DNA from: Limenecus sp048360435
GTDB lineage: Bacteria; Cyanobacteriota; Vampirovibrionia; Gastranaerophilales; Gastranaerophilaceae
DNA: 64,000 nucleotides
Direction of reading: 5' to 3'
NCBI GenBank assembly: GCA_048360435.1
Contig: DBGCOP010000010.1
Span: 124,001-188,000 of the forward strand
A program made the translations under genes and the position numbers. The stretch's first letter is position 1. The number at the start of each line of letters is the position of its first letter. Of this stretch, positions 42,083-51,232 are shown piece by piece. The notes under the pieces are model-generated. The model worked only from the letters and a program-made list of their open reading frames with translations, searched no databases and was not told the DNA's origin.

Positions 42083-43723
42083 ATGGCTAAAAGAATTGTA
42101 TTCAATGAAGAAGCTAGAAAAAGCTTACTCAAAGGTATAGACGCAGTAGCCGATGCTGTAAAAGTAACACTCGGACCTAAAGGACGCAACGTTATTTTAG
42201 AAAAAAAATTCGGTGCACCTCAAATCGTTAACGACGGTGTAACAATTGCAAAAGAAATCGAACTTGAAGACGGCCTCGAAAATGCAGGTGCACAACTTCT
42301 TAAAGAAGTTTCTTCAAAAACAAACGATGTTGCAGGCGACGGTACAACAACAGCTTCTGTACTGGCTCAAGCTATTGTTAGAGAAGGTTTAAGAAACCTC
42401 ACAGCAGGTGCTAACCCTATGGGAATGAAACGCGGTATGGACAGAGGCGTCGAAATGGCTGTTGAAAAAATCAAAAAGATGGCCCAACCTGTTGATTCAA
42501 AAGAAAAATTGGCACAAGTTGCTACAATCTCAGCCGGAAACAACTCAATGATAGGTGATTTGATTGCAGATGCTATGGAAAAAGTAGGCACTGACGGTGT
42601 TATCACTGTCGAAGAATCAAAATCTTTCGGTACAAACCTCAAAGTTGTTGAAGGTATGCAATTTGACAAAGGCTACATTTCACCTTACTTTGTTACTGAC
42701 CCTGAAAGAATGGAAGCAGTTCTTGAAGATGCTTATGTTCTTTGTGTAAACAAAAAAATCAACCTCATTGCTGACCTTGTACCTATCCTTGAACAGGTTG
42801 CACGTGACGGACGTTCTTTGTTAATCATCGCTGAAGACGTTGAAGGCGAAGCTCTTGCTACTCTTGTTGTAAACACAATGAGAAAAGTCTTAAGAGCAGT
42901 TGCTGTTAAAGCTCCCGGATTCGGTGACAGAAGAAAAGCAATGCTTGAAGATATCGCTATCTTAACAGGCGGCGAAATGTTCACAGAAGAACTCGGAATC
43001 AAACTTGAAAACATCACTGTTCAAATGCTCGGTAAAGCAAAACGCGTTACTGTAACAAAAGACAACACAACAATCGTTGTTGGTGACGAAAACAAAGAAA
43101 GAGTTGCTGACAGAGTAAGATTAATCAAAAAACAAATCGAACAATCAGATTCTGAATATGATAAAGAAAAACTTCAAGAAAGACTTGCAAAACTTTCAGG
43201 CGGCGTTGCCGTAATCGAAGTTGGTGCAGCTTCTGAAGTTGAATTAAAAGAAAGAAAATTGAGAATTGAAGATGCTCTTAACGCAACAAGAGCTGCAAAA
43301 GAAGAAGGTATTGTACCCGGCGGCGGTGTTGCGCTTGTCAGAGTAATGCAAGAAATGGCTAAATCATTAGATACTTGCCCTTACAATTCTGATGATGAAA
43401 AAGTCGGATATAGAATCCTTCTTGATGCCCTTCACATTCCTTTGAAACAAATCGCTGACAACGCTGGTGAAAAAGGCGATGTTGTAGTTGAAGAAGTTAA
43501 AAAACTTCCTGAAGCAGAAGGTTTTGATGCTTTAACAAACGAATATGTTGATATGTTCAAAGCAGGTATCGTAGACCCTGCAAAAGTTACACGTTCAGTA
43601 CTTGAAAATGCTGTATCAGTAGCTTCAATGTTGCTGACAACAGAAGCTGCTGTTGTAGAAATTCCGTCAAAAGAACCTGCACCGGCAATGCCTCCTATGG
43701 GCGGTATGGGCGGAATGATGTAA
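42083..43723 (+). CDS. groEL: chaperonin GroEL
   Basis: A 546-residue chaperonin of normal length. VKVTLGPKGRNVILEKKFG, the nucleotide segment GDGTTTASVLAQAI and the C-terminal GGMGGMM tail are all present. It assembles the double ring that folds proteins with GroES. AAGGAG sits eight bases before the ATG. A strong terminator follows. It is a single copy in this window, so it is most likely the housekeeping chaperonin. Confidence 0.99.
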   Translation: MAKRIVFNEEARKSLLKGIDAVADAVKVTLGPKGRNVILEKKFGAPQIVNDGVTIAKEIELEDGLENAGAQLLKEVSSKTNDVAGDGTTTASVLAQAIVREGLRNLTAGANPMGMKRGMDRGVEMAVEKIKKMAQPVDSKEKLAQVATISAGNNSMIGDLIADAMEKVGTDGVITVEESKSFGTNLKVVEGMQFDKGYISPYFVTDPERMEAVLEDAYVLCVNKKINLIADLVPILEQVARDGRSLLIIAEDVEGEALATLVVNTMRKVLRAVAVKAPGFGDRRKAMLEDIAILTGGEMFTEELGIKLENITVQMLGKAKRVTVTKDNTTIVVGDENKERVADRVRLIKKQIEQSDSEYDKEKLQERLAKLSGGVAVIEVGAASEVELKERKLRIEDALNATRAAKEEGIVPGGGVALVRVMQEMAKSLDTCPYNSDDEKVGYRILLDALHIPLKQIADNAGEKGDVVVEEVKKLPEAEGFDALTNEYVDMFKAGIVDPAKVTRSVLENAVSVASMLLTTEAAVVEIPSKEPAPAMPPMGGMGGMM

Positions 43724-43751
43724 CCCTTACAAATTGATTCATAAAAATCGA

Positions 43752-43783
43752 AAAAACAGGTCAAAGTTTGACCTGTTTTTTTG
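43752..43783 (+). terminator. terminator of groES-groEL
   Basis: AACAGGTCAA and TTGACCTGTT form a 10-bp perfect stem with a very short loop, followed by a T tract (43776-43782). The A tract before the stem makes it usable on the minus strand as well. Confidence 0.92.
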
Positions 43784-43906
43784 TGCGCATAAAAACTTTA
43801 CAAAAGCTGTCTTTTATCAGAAAAATCAGTACTTAACGCTTATTATTCTAAACGGAAATTACATATATGTAATATGTTGTTTTTTGAAATAAATATAATT
43901 ACGTGT

Positions 43907-44158
43907 ATGGAACGAGATGAGAAAAAGTTAACAAAGCTTTTGGGACACTATCTCAAATTATTAAGAGAAGAAAAAGGAATTTCTCTTAACATTTTTGCTT
44001 ACGAAAATGATCTTACCACAGCTACCGTAAGCAGAATTGAAAACAGTCTTGTTGACACAAAATTTTCAACTCTTGTTAAATATGCAAAAGGACTTGAAAT
44101 ACCACTTGAAAATATTCTCAGCAAACTTAATATTGATTATACAAATCAAGAATATTAA
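43907..44158 (+). CDS. short Xre/Cro-type HTH protein
   Basis: An 83-residue HTH_XRE protein (LLGHYLKLLREEKGISLNIF, then TATVSRIENSLVDTKFSTLVKYAKGL), nearly all of it the DNA-binding domain. The start is uncertain: ATG 43907 gives this length and ATG 43874 adds a hydrophobic 11-residue leader; neither has a Shine-Dalgarno sequence. It lies between the groEL terminator and the convergent YitT gene. The target is unknown; small stand-alone Xre proteins often autoregulate. Confidence 0.78.
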   Translation: MERDEKKLTKLLGHYLKLLREEKGISLNIFAYENDLTTATVSRIENSLVDTKFSTLVKYAKGLEIPLENILSKLNIDYTNQEY

Positions 44159-44170
44159 AAGATAGATATA

Positions 44171-45016
44171 CTAATGTTTATAAGATTTGACTCTTCCTCC
44201 ATCAACTTCGTGAACATTTTCGATAGTAATAAATGCCGAATCATCAACTGATTTCACGAGTTGTTTGAGCTTTGCTATTTCCAATCTGTTGATTACACAG
44301 AAGATAATTTTCTTCTCTGCACCTGAATATCCGCCGCGTGCTCTGAGGTATGTAACACTGATATCAAAATTTTTCATAATTGCATTTCCGATATCATCGT
44401 GTTTGTCCGTTACTATTCTGACTGACTTAGACTCATTTAAACCTTCTATAACAATATCAATGACTCTGTAAGCAATAAAGTAGGTAATCATTGAATACAT
44501 CGAGCTTCGCCAATCGTTGTATACAAATCCGGCAGCAGTGAATATAAAAAGATTGAAAAACATTATTATCTCACCAACAGAAAAACCCCATCTTTTTGAG
44601 AGCCTAATAGATAAAATCTCTGTTCCGTCAAGGGAGGAATTGCTGCGAAGAACAAGTCCGACGCCTGCACCCAGAATCAAACCGCCAAAAATACAGGCAA
44701 GAAAAGGATCTGACACATGTTTATGCGACAACCATACAGGCATAAGAGATACACCCACAGACAAAACAGATACTGCGTAAAAAGTTGATGCAACAAACAG
44801 TTTGCCCATTTTCTGCAATGCCAGAAATATAAACGGCAGATTCAAAACAAAAATACACAAACCCAATGCAAAATTTGTTTTATAGTTTGTCATGATAGCA
44901 ATACCGAGAATACCGCCATCAATAATTTTATTAGGAATTAAAAAAGCTTCAAGGGCAAATGCAGCAATCAGTGCACCAAGGGTCATAACTATCAGATTAA
45001 ATAAATTCTTCTTCAT
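44171..45016 (-). CDS. YitT-family membrane protein
   Basis: A 281-residue protein of the YitT family. About five membrane helices (DUF161-type, starting LIVMTLGALIAAFALEAFLIP) are followed by a C-terminal cytosolic DUF2179 domain (SVRIVTDKHDDIGNAIMKNF, ending HEVDGGRVKSYKH). The family is widespread, and its transport substrate is not settled. It is transcribed alone, convergent with the small Xre gene and divergent from the SNF2 helicase gene. Confidence 0.92.
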   Translation of the reverse strand: MKKNLFNLIVMTLGALIAAFALEAFLIPNKIIDGGILGIAIMTNYKTNFALGLCIFVLNLPFIFLALQKMGKLFVASTFYAVSVLSVGVSLMPVWLSHKHVSDPFLACIFGGLILGAGVGLVLRSNSSLDGTEILSIRLSKRWGFSVGEIIMFFNLFIFTAAGFVYNDWRSSMYSMITYFIAYRVIDIVIEGLNESKSVRIVTDKHDDIGNAIMKNFDISVTYLRARGGYSGAEKKIIFCVINRLEIAKLKQLVKSVDDSAFITIENVHEVDGGRVKSYKH

Positions 45017-45059
45017 GCCTCAATCATAACATATTACTTTGAAACCACGCAATAAAGTA

Positions 45060-45087
45060 TTGTTATTTTAAAACTTTCGTGTATAAT
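45060..45087 (+). promoter_or_regulatory. promoter of the SNF2 helicase gene
   Basis: TTGTTA (45060-45065), a 16-base spacer and a perfect TATAAT (45082-45087) lie 130 bases ahead of the helicase start, giving an unusually long 5' leader. Confidence 0.65.
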
Positions 45088-45093
45088 CTTATT

Positions 45094-45217
45094 AGCAGCT
45101 GTTAAGAAAAGGTTTTTGGCTGCTATCGTTTATCTGAACAAAAGAGTTTTCAGAAAAGCTTCTGCGAAAGGAATTCCTCTCTTTTGTTTAAGAAATTTTT
45201 TGTTTAATTAATAGAAT
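45094..45217 (+). other. structured 5' leader of the SNF2 gene
   Basis: AGCAGC (about 45095) pairs with GCTGCT about 20 bases later. AACAAAAGAG (about 45137-45146) pairs perfectly over 10 bp with CTCTTTTGTT (about 45179-45188), enclosing CAGAA/TTCTG and the palindrome GGAATTCC. A T-rich segment (ATTTTTTG) follows at a distance of five bases. This resembles an attenuator or an RNA regulator, but no known riboswitch signature was found. Confidence 0.4.
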
Positions 45218-48200
45218 ATGAGCGTTTGCAAATTCAATTACAAGTATATTAAAGATAAAGCAACCCCGGGAAGTTGGAGAAGGGGTTATGAAAGCTATCA
45301 AAAAGACATAGTGCTTTCATATGATAAAAAAATTGCAGGTGTTGATGCCAAAGTCAAAGGCAATTTCAAAGATGCTTATGAAACAAGCCTAACTTTCACA
45401 AAAACAGGTGTAAAGGCTGATTGTTCATGCCCGTTAAAAGAAGAATGGTGCAAGCATGCAATTGCCGTTGGTCTCAAAGTAATTGAAGACAAAGTTTATG
45501 ACGAATATTTAGAGCGTGTACACAAAATCAAGCCTGAATATCCTGATGAAGAAGTTCCGCCTGTTGAAAACCCGACAGGTAAATACATATTCCATTTCAA
45601 TCCCAAAAGAAGACAAAATTTCTTTTCTATTCTGGTAATGGACAGAGAATCAGGAAAAGTTATCCGTGACTTAGAAGCAATTTTAAGGGCACTGATAGAA
45701 ATTCAAAGGACAGATAAATCTTTTATCTTAAATAATGAAGAAAAAGTAGAACTGGCTATTTTCCAACTTTTGTTACAACGTTCCAGACTTGATAAAAAAG
45801 CAGGCTGGTACGATGTTCCTATTAATAAGTTTGATGGATTTTTCCAGCTTCTTTCCAAAGCAGAAGAAGTTATAGACGGAAAAACAAAACAAAGACTGCG
45901 TTTTGATGACAAAGAATGGGAACTTGCACTTTCCGTAAACTTTTCAATGGTAGGAAATGTTCTTTTGTCGCTGACTTGGGAAAGACCTGACGGAAGTGAC
46001 TCATATCCCTTTGAAGAAATCAGATATTTTTCACGCCAATTGAAATGGGGCAGATACAAAAATGTTATTTTCCCAACAAACACACCTGTCTCAGCTCTTC
46101 CTCAAAATCTTATTAAAGCGAGCTTTACAGATGTAAAAGATGCTGACGGTGCAAAATTTTTATACGAAGAACTGCCAAAACTTCAAAAAGCAATGAAAGT
46201 AACTGTTTCAGAAACAATCGAAAAATTGTTTTTGGAACAAAAGCCACCGATTAATATAGTAAAATTGGGCTTGGATTACGATGGTTCGTTAAAAGCAGAG
46301 CTTGAGTTTGAATATGACGGAACCCGCGTTCCTTATTCAAAACATACCGAAAAAACACCCTATGTAACAATCAAAAAGCCGAAAGAAGATTTGCTATACT
46401 GGGTAAAAAGAAACACACAGCATGAAGAAGCAGCATACAACATGCTACTTGCCTGTAAATTTGCACCTATGCAAACCAATAACCTTGCACTTGAAAAAGA
46501 AAACGCAATCGATTTTTACAACTATTACATCCAACAGGCAGGTGACGGCTGGGTTTTTGAAGAAAAAGACGACATGTCATTCTTCAAGCTGACAAAAAGC
46601 CCGTTTGAATTATGTGCTGACATAGATTTTTCAGTAGATTCCACAGACAGTTTTGATGTTGAGTTATACGGAAAAGTCGGTGATGAAATTATCCCGTTTG
46701 ATGATGTATATGCACTTACAATTGACAACAGTAAATATGTAAGAATAAAGAATCTCGGATTTGCAGAAGTTCCGACAATGGATATTTATTCATTAATGAG
46801 AGCTTTCAACACTTTTGATGTATACAAAAACGATGATAATAAATACATAGTAAAAACATACCGTGCAGGTTTATTATCCGAAATGGAAAACCTCGGCATG
46901 AAAATTAAAATGAGCAGAAGGTTTAACAAATTCTGGAAACAGATTTCTACCTTCTCAACAATGGATGTGCCTTCTCTTCCTAAAGGAATTAATGCAGAAT
47001 TCAGAGAGTATCAAACAAGAGGTTTTGGCTGGCTGTGGTTTATGTATCAATACGGACTAAACGGAATTCTTGCCGATGATATGGGTCTTGGTAAAACCTT
47101 GCAAGCTCTGGCTCTTATACAAAAAGCCAAAGAAAAAAACAAAAAAGCACCCAACCTGGTTATTTGTCCGACATCAGTTGTATTCAACTGGGAAAATGAA
47201 ATTGAAAAATTCGCTCCCGGTCTTTCCTGTCTGAAACTTAGCGGTACAGAAAGAAAAGATCTGTTTAAAGAAATTCCTAAATATGATGTTGTAATTACAA
47301 GTTATGCGTTAATCAGAAGAGACATCGCTAAACTAAAAAAACATGAATTCAGATATGTTATTCTGGATGAATCTCAAAATATCAAAAACGCAGACTCTAT
47401 AACAGCTCAGAGTGTAAAACAATTGAATTGTAAACACAAACTTGCACTCTCAGGTACTCCAATTGAAAACAGGCTGGAAGAGTTATGGTCAATTTTTGAC
47501 TTCTTAATGCCGGGCTTCTTGTTTGATAAAAATGAATTTAACTATCGTTATGTTACTCCTATCATGGAGAGAGAAGACAAAACTGTTGAAAAACGCTTAA
47601 AATCACAAATTTATCCGTTCATTTTACGTCGTATGAAACGCGATGTAGCCAAAGATCTTCCGGATAAAATTGAAAACGTTGCATACTGTGAACTCACGCC
47701 TGATCAAAAAGACTTCTATATGGAAGTTATGGATTCAACAAGAGAAGAACTCTTTAAATCAATTGAAGAAAAAGGTATTGAAAAAAGCAGAATGTCTATT
47801 TTCTCAGCCCTGTTGCGTTTGAGACAAATTTGCTGTCATCCGAGACTCTATGACAAAGAAAATGTCAAAGGCATAAATGAATCAGGCAAATTTGAACAAC
47901 TAAAATCCATGCTTGAAGAAATTATTTCAGAAAAACACAGAGTTCTTTTATTCAGCCAGTTTGTTGATATGCTTGACATTATCAAAGAATGGCTGGTTAA
48001 AGCAGGTATAAAACATGAATATCTTACAGGAAGCACAAAAGACAGACAGGAAGTTGTTGAACGTTTCAATTCAGATCCGACAATTCCTATCTTCTTAATT
48101 AGTTTAAAAGCCGGCGGTACAGGTCTAAACCTTACCGGTGCAGATTATGTCATTCATTATGACCCGTGGTGGAACCCCGCTGTCGAAGATCAGGCAACAG

Positions 48201-48394
48201 ACAGAGCTTATCGTATCGGACAAACTAAAAAGGTTTTTGTTTACCGTATGATTACCAAAGGTACTGTTGAAGAAAAAATTCAAAAACTTAAATCAAGAAA
48301 AAGAGACCTTGTGGACAGTGTAATTTCTGTTGACAGAAACATCGGCAAGTCTCTTACTTATGAAGATTTGAAAGATATTTTCTCACTCGATTAA
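45218..48394 (+). CDS. SWIM zinc-finger SNF2-family helicase
   Basis: A 1058-residue protein. Near the N-terminus a SWIM zinc finger is formed by C69, C71, C78 and H80 (CSCPLKEEWCKH). The middle 500 residues are an extended beta-rich region. The C-terminal 450 residues are a complete SNF2 ATPase: motif I DMGLGKT near 623, motif II DESQ (LDESQNIKN), SGTPIENRL, and helicase C segments including QATDRAYRIGQ. Bacterial SWIM-SNF2 proteins are thought to remodel protein-DNA complexes during transcription or repair. It has its own promoter and a structured leader, with no Shine-Dalgarno sequence. Confidence 0.95.
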   Translation: MSVCKFNYKYIKDKATPGSWRRGYESYQKDIVLSYDKKIAGVDAKVKGNFKDAYETSLTFTKTGVKADCSCPLKEEWCKHAIAVGLKVIEDKVYDEYLERVHKIKPEYPDEEVPPVENPTGKYIFHFNPKRRQNFFSILVMDRESGKVIRDLEAILRALIEIQRTDKSFILNNEEKVELAIFQLLLQRSRLDKKAGWYDVPINKFDGFFQLLSKAEEVIDGKTKQRLRFDDKEWELALSVNFSMVGNVLLSLTWERPDGSDSYPFEEIRYFSRQLKWGRYKNVIFPTNTPVSALPQNLIKASFTDVKDADGAKFLYEELPKLQKAMKVTVSETIEKLFLEQKPPINIVKLGLDYDGSLKAELEFEYDGTRVPYSKHTEKTPYVTIKKPKEDLLYWVKRNTQHEEAAYNMLLACKFAPMQTNNLALEKENAIDFYNYYIQQAGDGWVFEEKDDMSFFKLTKSPFELCADIDFSVDSTDSFDVELYGKVGDEIIPFDDVYALTIDNSKYVRIKNLGFAEVPTMDIYSLMRAFNTFDVYKNDDNKYIVKTYRAGLLSEMENLGMKIKMSRRFNKFWKQISTFSTMDVPSLPKGINAEFREYQTRGFGWLWFMYQYGLNGILADDMGLGKTLQALALIQKAKEKNKKAPNLVICPTSVVFNWENEIEKFAPGLSCLKLSGTERKDLFKEIPKYDVVITSYALIRRDIAKLKKHEFRYVILDESQNIKNADSITAQSVKQLNCKHKLALSGTPIENRLEELWSIFDFLMPGFLFDKNEFNYRYVTPIMEREDKTVEKRLKSQIYPFILRRMKRDVAKDLPDKIENVAYCELTPDQKDFYMEVMDSTREELFKSIEEKGIEKSRMSIFSALLRLRQICCHPRLYDKENVKGINESGKFEQLKSMLEEIISEKHRVLLFSQFVDMLDIIKEWLVKAGIKHEYLTGSTKDRQEVVERFNSDPTIPIFLISLKAGGTGLNLTGADYVIHYDPWWNPAVEDQATDRAYRIGQTKKVFVYRMITKGTVEEKIQKLKSRKRDLVDSVISVDRNIGKSLTYEDLKDIFSLD

Positions 48395-48417
48395 ATATAA
48401 TACTGTATAATTAAGAT

Positions 48418-49338
48418 ATGAAGCAGAGTCTTTCAAAAACTTTAGATAAACAAAAAATTTTCAAATTGGTATTAGGTCTTGGAAATCAAGATCTTAAAGA
48501 AATTGAAGAAATTGTCAAAATATATGCTCTTGCAGGCACAGATATGATTGATATAAATCCCTCACAAGAAGCTGTTCATACAGTTTTTAACAGCATAAAA
48601 AAAGCCGGATTGAATATAGACAACTTTTACTACACAATCAGCCTGGGAATGAGCGGAGACACTCATATTCAAAAATGTCATATTAATCCTCAAAAATGCA
48701 AGCGTTGCGGTAAATGTGTAAAAAAATGCCCGAGAAACGCTATTGTTTGGGGTGAAAAATATCCTGAAGTTTTAGAAGCAAAATGTATAGGCTGCAAAAA
48801 ATGCGATGACTGCAAAGCAATAAGCTTTTGTGAGTTAAATCAAAACATAGAAGAAATTATTGAACTCGCCAATAAATATAATATAGATTGTGTTGAACTT
48901 CATCTTTCAACAAAAAAAATCCCTGATAAAGAAATTAAATATATAATTAATAATTTTAAAGGATTGATGAGTTTGTGTCTTGATAGAAAGTATTATTCTA
49001 ATGAAAGACTGAAAAAACTCATTAATAAAGTTATCAAATGGAATAGCGGTACTGATTTTATTATACAGGCTGACGGAGCACCTATGTCAGGCGGAGATGA
49101 CAGTTTTGAATCTACACTGCAAGCTGCTGCAATGGCGCATCTTGTACAGAATTTTGGCACATACATACTTATGTCAGGAGGAACCAACTCAAAAACATCC
49201 GAGTTGGCTAAGATATGTAATCTTAGATATAATGGAATAAGTGTAGGCTCTTATGCCAGAAAAATTGTAAAAAACAAAACATTAGAAGAAGCAATAAATT
49301 CTGCAAAAGAACTGATAAAAGCGTGTAAAAATGATTAA
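48418..49338 (+). CDS. ldpA: LdpA-like iron-sulfur protein
   Basis: A 306-residue protein. The N-terminal KLVLGLGNQDLKEIEEIVKI (about 16-36) and AGTDMIDINPSQEAV (39-53) match LdpA of cyanobacteria. Two ferredoxin-type clusters follow: C94, C97, C100, C104 and C123, C126, C129, with C132 as the fourth ligand candidate. A TIM-barrel-like C-terminal domain ends the protein. In Synechococcus LdpA reports redox state to the circadian clock. Here no kai genes are seen and the organism is probably not photosynthetic, so an ancestral redox or metabolic role is likely. Its end overlaps tilS by 8 bases, so the two are coupled. Confidence 0.78.
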   Translation: MKQSLSKTLDKQKIFKLVLGLGNQDLKEIEEIVKIYALAGTDMIDINPSQEAVHTVFNSIKKAGLNIDNFYYTISLGMSGDTHIQKCHINPQKCKRCGKCVKKCPRNAIVWGEKYPEVLEAKCIGCKKCDDCKAISFCELNQNIEEIIELANKYNIDCVELHLSTKKIPDKEIKYIINNFKGLMSLCLDRKYYSNERLKKLINKVIKWNSGTDFIIQADGAPMSGGDDSFESTLQAAAMAHLVQNFGTYILMSGGTNSKTSELAKICNLRYNGISVGSYARKIVKNKTLEEAINSAKELIKACKND

Positions 49339-50689
49339 TAAAGTTAAAAACTTTTTAAAAAAATATGAATTAAATTCCTCTGAAAAAATATTTCTTGTTG
49401 GTTTTTCTGGCGGTTATGATTCTATGTGTCTACTTGATATACTGCATAGAATCAGTGAAAAAACCGGTTTTAAACTTATTGCCTTACATCTAAACCATAA
49501 CTGGCGAGGACGTGAGGCAGAAATAGAACAAGAAAATTGTGAAAAATATTGTAAAACAAACAATATTGAATTTTATAGTGAAACGCTACCTAAAGAAACT
49601 CAAAAAACAGAAACAATTGCCAGAGAAAAAAGACAGGAATTTTTCAAAAAATGCTACAAAAAATATAATGCTGATGCGCTTTTTCTCGCTCATACAAAGT
49701 CAGATAACACAGAAACTATTCTCTATCGTTTGACAAAAGGAACAGGCGTCAAAGGCTTGTGCGGCATATTAGAACACTCAAAACTCGATTTTTGTGAAGT
49801 ATACAGACCATTAATGAATGCCACAAGAAAAGATATTCTAAAATATTGCACATTAAATCACCTGGTTCCAAACAATGACTCAAGCAATTCTGATATAAAA
49901 TATGCAAGAAACTTTATACGCCACCAGATAATTTCTGAACTGAAAACAATAAACCCAAAAGTCGACGACGTATTTTGGAACCTTTCTCAAATTGCCATTT
50001 CTGAACAAAACATAATAAAAGAATACATGGCATTAATAAAAAAAGATATAGAAAAAGACGGCTTTATTGATACTTCCAAATTTGTAACACTTTCAAAAGA
50101 TATTCAAAACAAGTTTATCCTGGACTTTTTAATCAACATGAATCTGGATTATGATTCAAAAAAAGTTGAAGAAGTCTATGAATTTATAAATAAAAGTGCC
50201 TGTCTTAAATCAGGCAAAACACTTTCTCTGACAAAAAATTTATGGCTTTTTGTTTCAAAAGAAAAGATGTGTACAATTGATGACATTGAGCCGGAAAAAA
50301 TCAAAGAAGAAGTCAAAATACAAAAATGTGGTGAATTTGAGTTTCACGGAAAAATTTTCACACTCGAAGAATACAAAAAGTCCGAAATACCTAAATTTCC
50401 TAAGGAGAATGAATTTAAAGCTTATGTAAATATTGAATCTGAGTTTGAACTAAAACTTCGAACACGCTTACATGGAGATATAATCCAGCCATTCGGAATG
50501 AGCGGAACAATGAAACTCAAAAAACTATTTATTAACAAAGGGGTAGAAAAATTCAAAAGAGATGATATCATACTCCTATGCAAAGATAACGAAGTTCTAT
50601 GGGCAGCAGGAATATGCTTAAGTGAAAAACTTCGAGCCAAAAATTTGCCCACTCATATACTTACAATAAAAACAATAGAAAACAGGTAA
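49331..50689 (+). CDS. tilS: tRNA(Ile)-lysidine synthetase
   Basis: A 452-residue enzyme that puts lysidine on C34 of tRNA-Ile(CAU), making it read AUA. The PP-loop SGGYDS (26-31), LHLNHNWRGREAE and the NSDIKYARNFIRH segment are typical. A C-terminal substrate-binding region carries RTRLHGDIIQPFGMSGTMKLKKLFINKGV. It is essential in almost all bacteria. It overlaps ldpA and is followed by hpt three bases later, the same order (tilS-hpt) found in many bacteria. Confidence 0.96.
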   Translation: MINKVKNFLKKYELNSSEKIFLVGFSGGYDSMCLLDILHRISEKTGFKLIALHLNHNWRGREAEIEQENCEKYCKTNNIEFYSETLPKETQKTETIAREKRQEFFKKCYKKYNADALFLAHTKSDNTETILYRLTKGTGVKGLCGILEHSKLDFCEVYRPLMNATRKDILKYCTLNHLVPNNDSSNSDIKYARNFIRHQIISELKTINPKVDDVFWNLSQIAISEQNIIKEYMALIKKDIEKDGFIDTSKFVTLSKDIQNKFILDFLINMNLDYDSKKVEEVYEFINKSACLKSGKTLSLTKNLWLFVSKEKMCTIDDIEPEKIKEEVKIQKCGEFEFHGKIFTLEEYKKSEIPKFPKENEFKAYVNIESEFELKLRTRLHGDIIQPFGMSGTMKLKKLFINKGVEKFKRDDIILLCKDNEVLWAAGICLSEKLRAKNLPTHILTIKTIENR

Positions 50690-50692
50690 TTT

Positions 50693-51232
50693 ATGCTGGA
50701 TAGAAAAGTTGAAGATTTAAAAATTTTATTCTCACAAAAAGAAATTGAAGAAAGAATAAAACAGCTGGCAGAAGCAATAAACAAAGATTTTGGAACCAAA
50801 GAAGATTTAACTCTCATTTGCGTTTTGAAAGGTTCAAGCATTTTTTGCTGTGATCTGTGCAAACATCTAAAAATGCCGGTCCAAATGGAATTTATTAGAG
50901 TTTCGAGTTACGGAAACGCAAAAACTTCATCCGGACATGTACAGGCATTAGATTTGACACTGCCAAATCTCGAAAACAAAAATGCACTTATTATAGAAGA
51001 TATTATTGACACCGGATGCACAATGCAGTTTTTAATGGATATTTTATGCAGAACACACAAACCCAAAAACCTGAAAGTTGTAACACTCTTAAACAAAAAA
51101 ATGGCAAGAAAGGTTCCAATTGAACCTGACTATTACGGTTTTGAAATTGATGACAAGTTCGTAGTCGGTTATGGGCTTGATTATGAAGGTTATATGAGAA
51201 ATTTACCTTACATAGGATATTTTGAAAATTAA
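50693..51232 (+). CDS. hpt: hypoxanthine phosphoribosyltransferase
   Basis: A 179-residue purine-salvage enzyme that makes IMP or GMP from free base and PRPP. The PRPP loop IIEDIIDTGCTM is at about 102-113, with the RVSSYGNAKTSSG flexible loop before it and DDKFVVGYGLDYEGYMRNLPYIG at the end. Length and motifs are normal. It lies three bases behind tilS and overlaps the last 4 bases of the convergent acyltransferase gene. Confidence 0.97.
   Translation: MLDRKVEDLKILFSQKEIEERIKQLAEAINKDFGTKEDLTLICVLKGSSIFCCDLCKHLKMPVQMEFIRVSSYGNAKTSSGHVQALDLTLPNLENKNALIIEDIIDTGCTMQFLMDILCRTHKPKNLKVVTLLNKKMARKVPIEPDYYGFEIDDKFVVGYGLDYEGYMRNLPYIGYFEN

Noticed and set aside
42367..43017. Minus-strand frames within groEL
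   Set aside because: Antisense shadows of a highly conserved gene with ordinary codon use.
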